DNA of 64,000 bases. Source: Tepidisphaeraceae bacterium. Its GTDB lineage: Bacteria; Planctomycetota; Phycisphaerae; Tepidisphaerales; Tepidisphaeraceae. Shown in pieces: positions 33,161-43,523 of the stretch (positions are counted from its first letter, which is position 1; every line of letters starts with the position of its first letter). The notes under the pieces are model-generated. The model was not told where the DNA came from. It was given only the letters and a program-made list of their open reading frames with translations, and searched no databases. Where the stretch lies: assembly GCA_035998445.1 (NCBI GenBank), contig DASYHQ010000063.1:24580-88579 (forward strand), in the 5' to 3' direction. The translations under genes were made by a program, and so were the position numbers.

Positions 33161-36100
33161 CGCCCGACGAACGTGGTCGCAACGTCGATCGGCGGCGCAG
33201 CCGCGATCACGTGGTCGGACAATTCCGGTAACGAGACGGGGTTCCACATCGAACGGAGGGACGGTGCGTCCAGCCCGTGGACGCGCATTGGCACGGTGGC
33301 GTCAGGCGTCACGAAGTTCACAGATCACGGCCTGCCAGGCGACGCGTTTGACTATCGCGTCCGTGCGTACCGGGGAACTTACCTGCTGTCGAACCCCAGC
33401 GATGCCACGACGGTCTCCGTGGACCCCGCCGCGCCGACGAACGTCACGGCCGTTCCGCTGTCCGGCACGGAGGTCCTGGTCCGGTGGGCCGGTGGGACAA
33501 GCGCTGAAGACGGTTACACGATCGAACGGTCCGCCAACGGCGGAACGACGTTCGACGTGGTGGGCGGCGTCGGACTCGGGTACTCGGTGTTCCTTGACGA
33601 GCTCCTGACGCCGGCGACGAATTACCTTTACCGTGTTCGTGCTAATGTGGGGACAAGTGCATCTGCGGCAGCGGTCGCGTCCCAGGCGGTGCAGACCTTG
33701 TCACAGAATACGAGTGGCCTCTATCGGGTCACCTCGGTCGGCAGTGTTACCAGCAATCCAGGTGCGCTGACGGTGAGCGGGAACCTGGCACCGGCGCACA
33801 GTGGATGGGTCGCTGCAGGCTCTCCGGCTGGCGCAATCTTCAAAGCCGTGGTCGGATCGGCTGCGGTTCATGAGACGGGCATCACCTACGTTGCCGGTCG
33901 GAGCGGCGCCTTTCTGCCCACATCGAGCGGAGTGGTCCTCGAGGATACGTATGCGCGCGCGAACTCCGACGACGATTTCGACGATCATTCCTGGCCCGTC
34001 GCTGTGGAGCGGCGGACCGAGCGTTCCGCGTTCGAGAAGATCGAAGCCGAGTGGTTCGACGCTGCAACGGGTTCCCACCTGATCTCGTCTAGTCAGCTGT
34101 CCAGCGGCGGCGGGATCGCGGGCAACGTGGGCGGCGATTGGGTGCGCTACGACGCGATCGACTTCGGCGCGGGTGCCGCATCCCTCCGGGCCAACCTCGC
34201 CGTCGCGAGTGACTATGCCGGCAAGTTCATCCAAATCAGGCTCGACTCGCCGTCCGGCCTGCTCTTGGGAACATTGAGGACCGATGATACAGGCTCTTGG
34301 ACGGGCTACTCCCTTAAATCGGCGCCGATATTGCCAGTCACTGGCGTCCATTCGGTGTTTCTGGTCTTCCAGAACAGCGCCACCGCCAACGGCAGCATTG
34401 CGAACGTCGACTACTTCAGCTTCAGTACGTCGGCGCAGCCGGCGGCACCCGAGAGCGTGGTCGGGGTACTGGTGCCACCGCATGCCGTGGAGCTTCAGTG
34501 GAACCCGAACGCTGACCCTGAGGTGATCGGCTACAACGTTTACCGCGCCGTATCAGAGAACGGGAATTACCGGAAGGTCAACGTCGACTCGCTCGTCGCC
34601 ACGCCCGAGTTCACCGACTACTGGGCCCCAACGGGAGCAACGGCCTATTACCGGATCACCGCAATCGCCAGCGACGGCGGAGCAACCGTCGAGTCGGCTG
34701 GCTCGTCGATCGTCCCAATTGCAATTCCGGCGGTCGGCGGAGCGTCGGCCGCGTACGTCGAAACCGACGTCGCAACCTCCGGGAACTGGCAAGCAACCTA
34801 CGGCGAACAGGGTGGGCGAGTCTTCGGTGACAGCTCACGCTACGCGCGGTACGCGGAGGTTACGCCGGTCGGTGGCGGCAACGTCTCGCTTTGGTCGCAG
34901 TCGGGCGTGACGAGTGACGCTCGCGGACTGTATCGGCTGGATGGCTCGGAACGGGTGGCAGCGCGCTATCGGAACGCGGATAGCTTGACGTTCGACATCA
35001 ACCTCACCGACGGACTCGAGCACGAGTTGGCGGTCTACGTGGTCGATTGGAACCGGCAATCCCTCACGCAAACCATGGAGATCCTCGATTCTTCAACGGG
35101 CGATCTGCTTGATGCTCGCGTGGTCTCGGGGTTCGGCGACGGCGCCTACGTTGTCTGGCGGGTCCGGGGGCACGTGCAACTGCGCGTCACGAGCGCCGCG
35201 ACCGGCACCGACGCCATGCTCAGCGGTCTGTTCTTCGACCGCATCTCCGTAACGGACGGGCTGGCGGTGACGGGCCATCCTACGGCAGTCGAAGGCCAGC
35301 CGTACTACCTCACGCTCGACGGCCAAGGACGCGGCATCACGAGTTGGACGGTCGATTGGGGTGATAGCACCGACCCGGACACGGTGTACGGCTCGTTCGG
35401 TAAGCAGCACGTCTACGCCGACGGACCCGGCGGGTACGCGGTCACCGTTACCGCCAGCAACGGGTCGGGCGAGCTCGTGGCGGCCCCGTTTCAAGTGACG
35501 GTGCAAAACGCCGCGCCGATCCCAACGATCTCGGGCACCGGCCCGTACTCGATCGGCGTGCCAATTGAACTGACCGGGGCGGCGACCGACTTGGGTGCAG
35601 ACCTGCTGGTGTTCTCGTGGTCGGTCACTAAGAACGACGTCGCCTACGCATCGGTCAATAGCTCGCTACTCAGCTTCATGCCTGACGGCGACGGAGACTA
35701 CGTTGCAACCCTCAACGTCAACGATGGATCGACGATAGCCGAGGTTGCGCGCACGATCCGGTTTAGGGGTGGCATTGACGTTACCGTGGGGGCGCCTAGC
35801 GACCTGGCCGTGACCGCCGTAGGTGAAACATCGATCGGCCTATCGTGGATCGATCGCGCCGATAATGAAGTGCGCTTTGAGATAGAACGGAGCGAACAGG
35901 GCAAGGGGCTCGCGACGGTCTGGCAGGTCGTTGGGACGACGCTCTCACATGAAGGGGTCGCAGGCGCAGTCGCGTTCACTGACTTCCTTGCGCGGTTCGG
36001 GCCAGACTACCAGTACCGCGTCCGCGCGATAGCAGCGGACGGTGGCGCGTCGATGTACTCGCCGATCATCAACGCGACGCCACAAACGACGGAGCAACTA

Positions 36101-39100
36101 TCGATAGCTGCGAACGCTGACTGGACCACATTTAGGTCGCGGAAGGACTCAACGTTCGGCATGCCTGAGTGGTACCTCCATGGCGGCGGTTCCATCGTCA
36201 CGGAAACGGATTACAGTTCGGACTGGTTAGAGGTCTACAACCAGTCAGACCTACCCTACAACCTCGTCGGCCAAGCGTTCCGCAACGCGACGAGCGGTCT
36301 GCAGTTCACTACCGGGATAGGCGGCGCGATCACTCTCGCCACCTTGAACCTCTGGGCGACCCAGGCGTACGATCCCGCCATTCCACAAGACTACGTCACG
36401 GGGTACGGTCCAGGCGCGATTCGTAACGGGAACACCATCGGTTGGGGCGATGCATCTCACCTATTGCCGCCACCTGGCTCGTCTGCGACCACCGTCGGCG
36501 TCTACGCCGTCTACGGCACTTCGGTGACTGAAGGTGAGAGCAATCCTCCCGCGCCGGTTGCGGAAGACGCTCCGATGTCCTTCGTCACGTCGTTCGAGGT
36601 CGCCGCTGGCATGCAGAACCTCTCGATCGACGTGACTAGGTTCGTCCCCAACAACGACAACGTGACGTTCCTGTTCGTCAGCGAGGTAAACGCGCCTCGC
36701 GTTCGCCTCATGTCTAGCGAGAATCACGTCACGATGAGGCCGCAGTTGCAAGTGCAGCGCGAGATCCTTACGCCAACGACGCCCGTACTGTCGCTGGTTC
36801 GCTCACCGGAGGAGTACCCGGCGGCAGACAGCGTCCAGCTCGTGTGGACGGCAGGCTCGCGCGATCCACGGCCACTGACGGGATTCGTGGTCGAGGAGTC
36901 GATCAACACCGGCCCATTCGTGCAGCGGACGGACATCAACGCTTACTTGGGAAGCAATGGGGAGTGGATAGGGGCCGTCGCGTACAGTGATATCGAACCG
37001 CGCAACCGGTACAGCTATCGCGTCCGCTCGTACCGCTTGGACAACAACTACACGGTCTACTCTTCGACCTCCGAAGTCCAGAGCGTCGCGCCGAAAGTCC
37101 CACCGGCGCCCGGTGACGTAGTCGCCGTCGCCAGTTCACCCAGCACCATCGACATCAGCTGGTTGCCGAATCCCGCTTCTACAACCTATGGGTATCGCGT
37201 TTATCGAGGGGCTACGCCCGATTTCGTGCCGTCGGCGGAAACGCTACTGAATCAGCAGTTGCTCACCCAGACGCACTACGCTGACGCTGGGCTGTCGGGG
37301 TCCGCGTTCTACTTCTATAAGGTTACGGCAGTTGCTGCCGAGAACGTCGAATCAGAACCGGTCCGGGCGATCCAACGTCCTCAAGCGCCTAAGGACCTTA
37401 CCGCGACGGGCATAGGGACGGGGAAGATCGCGCTGGCATGGGCGCGCGGAACGGGAAACGCCACGCGGAGTTTCCTGCTGTACCGGAGCCGGGTATCTAC
37501 TTTCATTCCTGCGCCGGAAAGTCTGGTGGCAACGATCAATGGGAGCGAGCGTGAGTACAACGACGTAGGCGTCTCGCCCGGCGCGACGTACTACTATTAT
37601 CTCGTCGCCGTGGATATTGACGGGCTGGAATCGATTGCATCCAACCTCGCTTCAGCCATTGCCAAGGCACCCGCGGTCGACCTGAACAACGACGGCGTCC
37701 CTGACGACGATTTGGATGGCGACGGCGTTCCGGATGACGACGACAAGGATGGCGTTCCCAACAGAGACGACACCGACAGCGACAACGATGGCATCGCCGA
37801 CCCCGTCGACACCGACAACGACAATGACGGCACCCCGGACGATGAGGACAACGACGACGACGGTGACGGCATCGTCGATGACGAAGATGAGGATGGCTTC
37901 GGCGGTGGCAATAGCCCGGTCGGCGAGCCCGATCCGTCCCCCGGTATTCCAGGCGAGAACGGCGCGCCGGCGGTCCCTACCGGCCTGTCGGCGTTGAACC
38001 AATGGACGTCTTACGTCTCCCTGACGTGGGGCGACGCGTCGGACAACGAGAGCGGCTTCGTCATCCAGCAGGCGTCGGACGCGGCGTTCACGTCCGGCGT
38101 CAAGTTCTTCAACGTGCCCGCCAATACGCGCACGCGGTCGATGACCGACCTGAAGCCAGGTACGGCCTACTTCTTCCGGATCAAAGCGTACAACGCAGTG
38201 GGACCTTCAGCGTTCTCGCAAACTGTCATCGTTGTAACGAAGCCCTCCGGCCTCAAGGCCGAGACGAACGAGAACAATGGTATCGATCTGACATGGGATG
38301 CCGGTGGTGGTAACGCCGCGATTGTCGTTGAACGCCAGTCGTACTCGGCAACGCACTACAATCCGTCCGAGCCCATGGACGAGTTTGCGGAGATCGCCAC
38401 GCTTACCCCTGGGCAGAACACGTACCAGGATTCATCCCTGGACGCTGGCCTGCGGTACGCCTACCGCATACGAGCCAGGCACGACGAAGCCTACTCGCCC
38501 CACACGGCGGCCGTCTACGCCTACGTAGCGCCCGCCGCCCCCACTGGCCTGTCCGCCACGCTCGCCTCCCATGGGCGATCCCACTGGGGCTTGTTCAACC
38601 ACCAACATTCCACTGCCAATTTCAACTTGACGTGGACCGACCAAAGCAACAACGAAGAGCACTTCTTCGTCGAACTCAGTGCCGACGGCGAGACGTGGAA
38701 CCAATACTCTTACAATTATCACTATGGGTATGGAGGCCAGTGGCTCGGCGCCAACGCTGAACACGCTACCATCTCGCACAGCCGAGCCGACGATGACCAG
38801 CGGGACCTGTACGTGCGCGTGCGTGCCTACGCCGGGGGCCTCTACTCCGACCCGTCCAACGTCGTCACCCTCTCTCCGCCCGGCGCGAGCACCGTCGATT
38901 TGCCCTACGTGTACCTAACCGGCGGAGGCACGGTCGCAGAGCAGGCCGGAGACCCGATCGAGCTCACCGTCAGCCGCTCAAACTACTACTATGGCAGCGG
39001 TGTCAGCTTCGACGACCCGTTGACCGTGCAGCTGTGGGACCCGTCCGGCACCGCGGCCGAGGGGGATGATTACCCATCGTTCCCCAGCAGCGTGACGATC

Positions 39101-41692
39101 CCGGCCGGTGAGTCGAGCGTGAAGGTCACCGTAACGCCGACGAATGACGGCTCGCCGGAGCGCACCGAGACCGCCCATTTCGCTATCCGGGGGGCGGCCG
39201 GCTACTTGGCGTACGCCCACCACTGGGGGTACTGGGGCTACTGGAGCTACGGCCACATGACGATCCAGGACGATGATTGGGTCGACATCGACGTCGATTC
39301 GAACAATACGGATGGGTTCGGTATGCCGTCGCGGGCCGTAAATGATGAGGACTTGATCGAGGACGACGCGAGCAGGCCGGGCAAGATCATCAGTTTAAAT
39401 GACGATGACTCGGACGACGATGGGATTCCCGACTACGCCGACGGTTTCGACCGCTTTACGGACATGTCGACCGACAACGCAATTAGCGGTGAGGAGTTCG
39501 TGCCGCTCGTCGTGCAGTTCGCTCCCGGGATCGACTACACGAAGGCGAGATTCAGGTTCTCTTATGACGACGCTCGACCTGACCAAGTGATGCGGACCGG
39601 CGACGGCACGAACGAACATCCTTACGTCTACCAGCCAGGCGAGGGTAAACTACGCTTGTGGCGGCGCCCGGGTAATGCGGTCCGGCAGGGTGCGGCGATC
39701 GGAGCAGGTGGCGACTTCATTGAGGACGGCGGGGTCTATGCGCCAGCAGACTTGTTTGGTTGGAGCCAAAGCACGTTGTACATAGAGGCAACGGCCGCCA
39801 GCACTGTTATCGGCGATGCCCGGATCGTTATCGAAATGGATCCTGATGGCGACGAAGGTCCGACAGGGTTCACCCTCACCGATGCCGTTCGGTTGACTGT
39901 GGCGTTTTCGCAAACCAATGTGGATCGTGACCGAGATGAAGACATTGAGTTCGACGGTTCGGACAATACCTCTCCGGCGAAACCCTACCGCTTCTGGGTG
40001 AATAGCGATGCGGGAGGATGGTCGGAAGAAACCGGTTCATTGGGCGGCGGTGCTGCTGACATCGGAGGACCCGCCGACTCGTCCACCGTCCATATCGGCT
40101 CCGATATCGGCACTGATGGCGATTCATCCAAGATGAAAGAAGTATTTCGGCGTGATCTGGAAGATTTTGCGCAGATCGCCTTTAGAATATCCGAGGCTGC
40201 ATGGACATTCGCAGACACCGTAACTATTTCTCTTGAGAACACGTCTAACCCGCAGATGAGCCTGCGCCTCTGGAACTCGGTTCGCGTTCCGGGATCAGCA
40301 CCCGGTACGTTGTCCTCCACCGCCCACATAAGTAACCCGGCTACGGCAGATTTGATCATGGGTGCTACGCATAATTTCCTCAACAGTGATCCGAACAGCT
40401 TCGTGAAACTCGATGCCAGCGGGGAGCTCGTACTTACAAGGACCTCTTTCGCCCAGCACTTTAGTACATCTGCTGTTTCTTCGACTGAGCGGCAATCGCA
40501 AATGATGTTCGAAGGAATCACGCCCGGTGCGGGAGACCTGACGTTCCGCTTCCTTAAAGGAGTCACTCTCCTTGCCGAATCTGACGTTCGCTTGAGTTTG
40601 CACGACATGTCAGACCTGTACGAGCATCACACCGTTGCGTATGGATTCCCCGTGGGAACTCAAGGTGACTGGTCCAACTCTGGAACGGTTTTCGATCCAA
40701 AGATCAATCCCGTTGCGACGATACCGAGATTCGATTCCGGACATCAGGCGGCAGCGTTCGCTACCGAGGCGGATTACCTCGTTTATGTTCACGGTTGGAA
40801 CATGAATGCGACTTCACGCCGGAGTTATGGGGACACGGCTTACAAAAGGCTGTACTGGCAGGGGTATCAAGGGACGATGGGTATGTTTAGCTGGCCGACC
40901 CAAGTTGCACCCAACCCCTTATTCGATCCGGGTAATTTTAACAGAAGCGAAGAAGTGGCTTGGCATTCTGCGCAAGGTTTCCTTAATCATCTGATAGCGA
41001 AGCAAAGTGCGCGTCAGAATGGCGGGAGCCTCACTGTCCTAGCACATAGCATGGGCGGGATCGTCGCGTCGGAAGCATTGGCACTGGCAGGAAATCAGAA
41101 CGTTGCGGATACTGTAATCCTAACCCAAGCTGCTGTTTCGTCCGAGTTCTACTTCGGGGCGGCAATATCTGGAACCGAGTTGTACCCAGCATTTGGGGGA
41201 CAAGTGGGAGGTTCCAACCCACGTTTCAAAGATTTGGACGACGCGGCCACAAAGTTGGTCAATTTCAACAATGAGGTCGACTACGCACTTCAGCTGTGGG
41301 TCACTAATACGAATGCTAAACCTGGCGGACATTTGCATGGGAACCCTGTACAGCCCGGATTCGGCGGTTCGGCGTATAGCAGCACCGGGTCAGGTGCGAC
41401 TGCAGCAATCACCCGGACCGCGCCAGGGGGAACTGCCGTTCCACTCAATATAAACATCGATACTTACGAGATGTTCGCTCATGGCTTCCACGCCCCATCT
41501 TATCCATACGTCTTCGGAGCGATTGGCGCGATAGATGCTGTTGTGGGTCCCTTTCATGCCAAAGTCGATTTGCGCGGCGCACGGTACGGATTCACGAATT
41601 CGAGAATTGACCACAGCGGGCAGTTCGGTCATTCTAACTTGGAAGTGGGGAACTACTGGGACGAGGTGATGAAACAAGCGGGCCTACCATGA
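32939..41692 (+). CDS. Giant secreted protein, C-terminal part with alpha/beta-hydrolase domain
   Basis: The genuine reading resumes near 32,988 (KDGGQSWQEFATTNASV), continuing FN3 unit 15; the residues before it are out of frame. Then come two FN3 domains, a CBM6-like domain (FEKIEAEWFDA, near 34,030), more FN3, PKD-like domains (VDWGDS, near 35,350), a DNRLRE-like region (near 36,120) and several FN3 domains. After these are an Asp-rich thrombospondin-3-like calcium region (DGDGVPDDDDKDGVPNRDDT, 37,680-37,910), a Calx-beta domain (near 38,900-39,200), and a C-terminal hydrolase. The hydrolase shows VYVHGWN near 40,790 and the nucleophile elbow LAHSMGG near 41,040. TGA overlaps the next ATG. 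Exported, calcium-stabilised and possibly a cell-surface lipase or esterase. Confidence 0.8.
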   Translation: MGRQYGRRVLLPPGTIKDGGQSWQEFATTNASVTSHVVNDLQAGIDYQFRIRAQRGDGTYSAYAYGGQSTPTLPRPTNVVATSIGGAAAITWSDNSGNETGFHIERRDGASSPWTRIGTVASGVTKFTDHGLPGDAFDYRVRAYRGTYLLSNPSDATTVSVDPAAPTNVTAVPLSGTEVLVRWAGGTSAEDGYTIERSANGGTTFDVVGGVGLGYSVFLDELLTPATNYLYRVRANVGTSASAAAVASQAVQTLSQNTSGLYRVTSVGSVTSNPGALTVSGNLAPAHSGWVAAGSPAGAIFKAVVGSAAVHETGITYVAGRSGAFLPTSSGVVLEDTYARANSDDDFDDHSWPVAVERRTERSAFEKIEAEWFDAATGSHLISSSQLSSGGGIAGNVGGDWVRYDAIDFGAGAASLRANLAVASDYAGKFIQIRLDSPSGLLLGTLRTDDTGSWTGYSLKSAPILPVTGVHSVFLVFQNSATANGSIANVDYFSFSTSAQPAAPESVVGVLVPPHAVELQWNPNADPEVIGYNVYRAVSENGNYRKVNVDSLVATPEFTDYWAPTGATAYYRITAIASDGGATVESAGSSIVPIAIPAVGGASAAYVETDVATSGNWQATYGEQGGRVFGDSSRYARYAEVTPVGGGNVSLWSQSGVTSDARGLYRLDGSERVAARYRNADSLTFDINLTDGLEHELAVYVVDWNRQSLTQTMEILDSSTGDLLDARVVSGFGDGAYVVWRVRGHVQLRVTSAATGTDAMLSGLFFDRISVTDGLAVTGHPTAVEGQPYYLTLDGQGRGITSWTVDWGDSTDPDTVYGSFGKQHVYADGPGGYAVTVTASNGSGELVAAPFQVTVQNAAPIPTISGTGPYSIGVPIELTGAATDLGADLLVFSWSVTKNDVAYASVNSSLLSFMPDGDGDYVATLNVNDGSTIAEVARTIRFRGGIDVTVGAPSDLAVTAVGETSIGLSWIDRADNEVRFEIERSEQGKGLATVWQVVGTTLSHEGVAGAVAFTDFLARFGPDYQYRVRAIAADGGASMYSPIINATPQTTEQLSIAANADWTTFRSRKDSTFGMPEWYLHGGGSIVTETDYSSDWLEVYNQSDLPYNLVGQAFRNATSGLQFTTGIGGAITLATLNLWATQAYDPAIPQDYVTGYGPGAIRNGNTIGWGDASHLLPPPGSSATTVGVYAVYGTSVTEGESNPPAPVAEDAPMSFVTSFEVAAGMQNLSIDVTRFVPNNDNVTFLFVSEVNAPRVRLMSSENHVTMRPQLQVQREILTPTTPVLSLVRSPEEYPAADSVQLVWTAGSRDPRPLTGFVVEESINTGPFVQRTDINAYLGSNGEWIGAVAYSDIEPRNRYSYRVRSYRLDNNYTVYSSTSEVQSVAPKVPPAPGDVVAVASSPSTIDISWLPNPASTTYGYRVYRGATPDFVPSAETLLNQQLLTQTHYADAGLSGSAFYFYKVTAVAAENVESEPVRAIQRPQAPKDLTATGIGTGKIALAWARGTGNATRSFLLYRSRVSTFIPAPESLVATINGSEREYNDVGVSPGATYYYYLVAVDIDGLESIASNLASAIAKAPAVDLNNDGVPDDDLDGDGVPDDDDKDGVPNRDDTDSDNDGIADPVDTDNDNDGTPDDEDNDDDGDGIVDDEDEDGFGGGNSPVGEPDPSPGIPGENGAPAVPTGLSALNQWTSYVSLTWGDASDNESGFVIQQASDAAFTSGVKFFNVPANTRTRSMTDLKPGTAYFFRIKAYNAVGPSAFSQTVIVVTKPSGLKAETNENNGIDLTWDAGGGNAAIVVERQSYSATHYNPSEPMDEFAEIATLTPGQNTYQDSSLDAGLRYAYRIRARHDEAYSPHTAAVYAYVAPAAPTGLSATLASHGRSHWGLFNHQHSTANFNLTWTDQSNNEEHFFVELSADGETWNQYSYNYHYGYGGQWLGANAEHATISHSRADDDQRDLYVRVRAYAGGLYSDPSNVVTLSPPGASTVDLPYVYLTGGGTVAEQAGDPIELTVSRSNYYYGSGVSFDDPLTVQLWDPSGTAAEGDDYPSFPSSVTIPAGESSVKVTVTPTNDGSPERTETAHFAIRGAAGYLAYAHHWGYWGYWSYGHMTIQDDDWVDIDVDSNNTDGFGMPSRAVNDEDLIEDDASRPGKIISLNDDDSDDDGIPDYADGFDRFTDMSTDNAISGEEFVPLVVQFAPGIDYTKARFRFSYDDARPDQVMRTGDGTNEHPYVYQPGEGKLRLWRRPGNAVRQGAAIGAGGDFIEDGGVYAPADLFGWSQSTLYIEATAASTVIGDARIVIEMDPDGDEGPTGFTLTDAVRLTVAFSQTNVDRDRDEDIEFDGSDNTSPAKPYRFWVNSDAGGWSEETGSLGGGAADIGGPADSSTVHIGSDIGTDGDSSKMKEVFRRDLEDFAQIAFRISEAAWTFADTVTISLENTSNPQMSLRLWNSVRVPGSAPGTLSSTAHISNPATADLIMGATHNFLNSDPNSFVKLDASGELVLTRTSFAQHFSTSAVSSTERQSQMMFEGITPGAGDLTFRFLKGVTLLAESDVRLSLHDMSDLYEHHTVAYGFPVGTQGDWSNSGTVFDPKINPVATIPRFDSGHQAAAFATEADYLVYVHGWNMNATSRRSYGDTAYKRLYWQGYQGTMGMFSWPTQVAPNPLFDPGNFNRSEEVAWHSAQGFLNHLIAKQSARQNGGSLTVLAHSMGGIVASEALALAGNQNVADTVILTQAAVSSEFYFGAAISGTELYPAFGGQVGGSNPRFKDLDDAATKLVNFNNEVDYALQLWVTNTNAKPGGHLHGNPVQPGFGGSAYSSTGSGATAAITRTAPGGTAVPLNINIDTYEMFAHGFHAPSYPYVFGAIGAIDAVVGPFHAKVDLRGARYGFTNSRIDHSGQFGHSNLEVGNYWDEVMKQAGLP

Positions 41693-42384
41693 ACGTCACC
41701 CGATACCTATTGCTCTTCGTTATTCTTGTCCTTGGCTTTCTTGGAATACGTCGGTTCGATACAATGGCCAACGATGGACGAGGTACTACGATGCCGTCGG
41801 ACGATGTGGGACCGTCGCATTTGCCTCAGATTAACTTTTACGGACGAGTCGTCGACGAGCGGGGAGCACCCGTGCCGGATGCTGAAGTGGCTGTCATGAT
41901 TGCAACGGCCGATCCCGCCGCCACTCACGGTGCACGCGTGGCGAAAACGAAGTGGCTAGCTCTGAAGTCAGATTCGAATGGAGAGTTTTCCGTACGGAAT
42001 GAGCGAGGGCTGCACATCTGGATATCCAAGGTTGATAAGCCAGGTTTTGACTGGGTCTTCGATTGGGCGGAGAAGCCAATCTTCGACCTGAAGAGGGACC
42101 TGGTGGGCAACCAGTTTTACGTCTTTGATTCGGGCATCGGCCCCGTTTACGAATCGGATCCTTCGCGACCCGCCGTCTTTCCGCTAATCCGAGCGGGCAG
42201 CGACAAGATGAACAAACCGTCGCGAGGCGGATCGGATCGCTTTGACGACGGTCGAGTAAGGATTAACGATCCCATGGATCCCTTAGTCCCCTCAGCCGGC
42301 CCCAAAGCGCCAACGACGGCGATCGAACGCAGCAAGCGACTGAGAGAACTTCTAGTTCCCAGCCCTACGACGCGTCCGGAGTAA
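41689..42384 (+). CDS. Membrane-anchored carboxypeptidase-regulatory-like protein
   Basis: A 231-residue protein whose ATG 41689 overlaps the giant gene's stop (ATGA), so it is translationally coupled. Residues 5-22 are a membrane anchor (YLLLFVILVLGFLGI). Residues about 48-120 form a carboxypeptidase-regulatory-like beta-sandwich (FYGRVVDERGAPVPDAEVAV, DSNGEFSVRNERG). The rest is polar with an Arg-rich tail. The coupling suggests it helps anchor, fold or process the giant protein at the membrane. That role is inference. Confidence 0.65.
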   Translation: MNVTRYLLLFVILVLGFLGIRRFDTMANDGRGTTMPSDDVGPSHLPQINFYGRVVDERGAPVPDAEVAVMIATADPAATHGARVAKTKWLALKSDSNGEFSVRNERGLHIWISKVDKPGFDWVFDWAEKPIFDLKRDLVGNQFYVFDSGIGPVYESDPSRPAVFPLIRAGSDKMNKPSRGGSDRFDDGRVRINDPMDPLVPSAGPKAPTTAIERSKRLRELLVPSPTTRPE

Positions 42385-42592
42385 GTCCCGATGAGAGCCC
42401 CGAGCTTTCGGTGTGTCGGCAGACCTTCTCCAGGTTATTCGACGCCCAAACCCTTTAACCCCTGGCGAAGGACGAAGTGTGAGTTGGACTGAAGGTGACC
42501 ACTTACGGCAGTACAGTGCGGTTGCTTTCTGTGGATGAACCTACAGTGTGTCCTCTGCTTCCCCGCGATGCGTGGTCGTCGGCCCCCATATT

Positions 42593-43009
42593 CTACTTAG
42601 CGGCCTTCCGTATGCCCGACAGCTGCAACGGGTGCCACAAAAGCAGCCCGTCCCGCCTCTCCCGTGGCTCAGGGAGCTTAGCTTCAATAACGTGGCTGAC
42701 GAGGATGCCCTACCCGTCTCGATGGCTTGCCCTTCGATCACGAGTTGGATCCCGCCCGTATCCAAATAGTCAATCCGCACCTCGGCGATCATCTCTGCAG
42801 CGTCCGACACGACGCTCGTCGCTGCGTACTGGACCCCCTGTCCCTTTCCGCCTCGTCCCCCGCTCTGCAATCAACTGAGTGCGAAGGGGGTCCGGAAGTC
42901 GGTCGAGGATTTGATATGCGGTTAGGAAGTTAGGTTTGGAGCCTTTCCCCTTCGCAGCCGACTTCAGCACGGTTCGAACGTCATCGATGATTTCGGAAGG
43001 CCGGATCAT
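42593..43009 (-). pseudogene. Twice-frameshifted hypothetical protein
   Basis: The product starts at ATG 43009 (MIRPSEIIDDVRTVLKSAAK) and reads to QLIAERG. One G too many in GGGGG near 42,860 breaks the frame. The second stretch reads GKGQGVQYAATSVVSDAAEM and IDYLDTGGIQLVIEGQAIET. One G too few near 42,712 breaks it again, and the last stretch reads ILVSHVIEAKLPEPRERRDG, LLLWHPLQLSGIRKAAK, then TAG at 42593-42595. Two opposite one-base changes restore a protein of about 138 residues. The family is not recognised. It lies nine bases after the SLATT-like gene on the same strand, so they formed an operon. Confidence 0.55.
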
Positions 43010-43017
43010 TGTTCTTC

Positions 43018-43493
43018 CTAGACTTGACCTTGGTTTTGGGGTGGCTGTCCGGCCCCCTCGGTTGCAGCCGCATCAGAGGCCATAGCACCTTTCTCCAGCT
43101 TCCGCAGCCAAGCCTCTAAGTTGCGGTATAGCTCCCCGCATTCCTGTTCGTTCTGAGCGGCCAGCAGTCGCTGTCTGCCCGTGAGACGAGACCGCGAATT
43201 TCGATTACTACCGCCTCGCGACGACGCCAAGTCGAGTGAAAGCCTAACGCGGCTCGGAGAGCGAGGAATTAGGTCGCAAGAATCGACAGCGCGACCAACC
43301 AGAAGCCGGGTTGCCCTTCGACAGAATAGATTCCGGCAAGCACGCTCGTGGTCGAGGTCGCCAAGAGAGCGGCTATTTCAGACGCGTGCGAGGCGAATCT
43401 GTACCGCTTCGCACTCCCTTCATAATGGGCGATGCGATTCTGCTCCATCTCATTCAGATACTTTTCGACGAGTGCGCGCTGCGGGTCAGGCAT
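43018..43493 (-). pseudogene. Disrupted SLATT-like two-TM protein
   Basis: ATG 43493 has GGGAGGAG just upstream. The N-terminus is helical and charged (LVEKYLNEMEQNRIAHYEGS), followed by two membrane helices (ASEIAALLATSTTSVLAGIY, GFWLVALSILAT). A TAA at about 43,273 interrupts the second helix, and the same frame continues FLALRAALGFHSTWRRREAV. One missing G near 43,180 then shifts the frame to RQRLLAAQNEQECGELYRNL and a stop at 43018. The layout fits SLATT/DUF4231 proteins, predicted membrane pore effectors of nucleotide-signalling defence systems. The call is tentative. No SMODS or SLOG partner was recognised. Confidence 0.4.
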
Positions 43494-43523
43494 GAACTCC
43501 TCCCTAATGATTGTCAACGGCGT

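Noticed and set aside
37680..37910. GAC-rich low-complexity tract as a DNA-level repeat element
   Set aside because: It is explained by an in-frame Asp-rich calcium-binding protein repeat.
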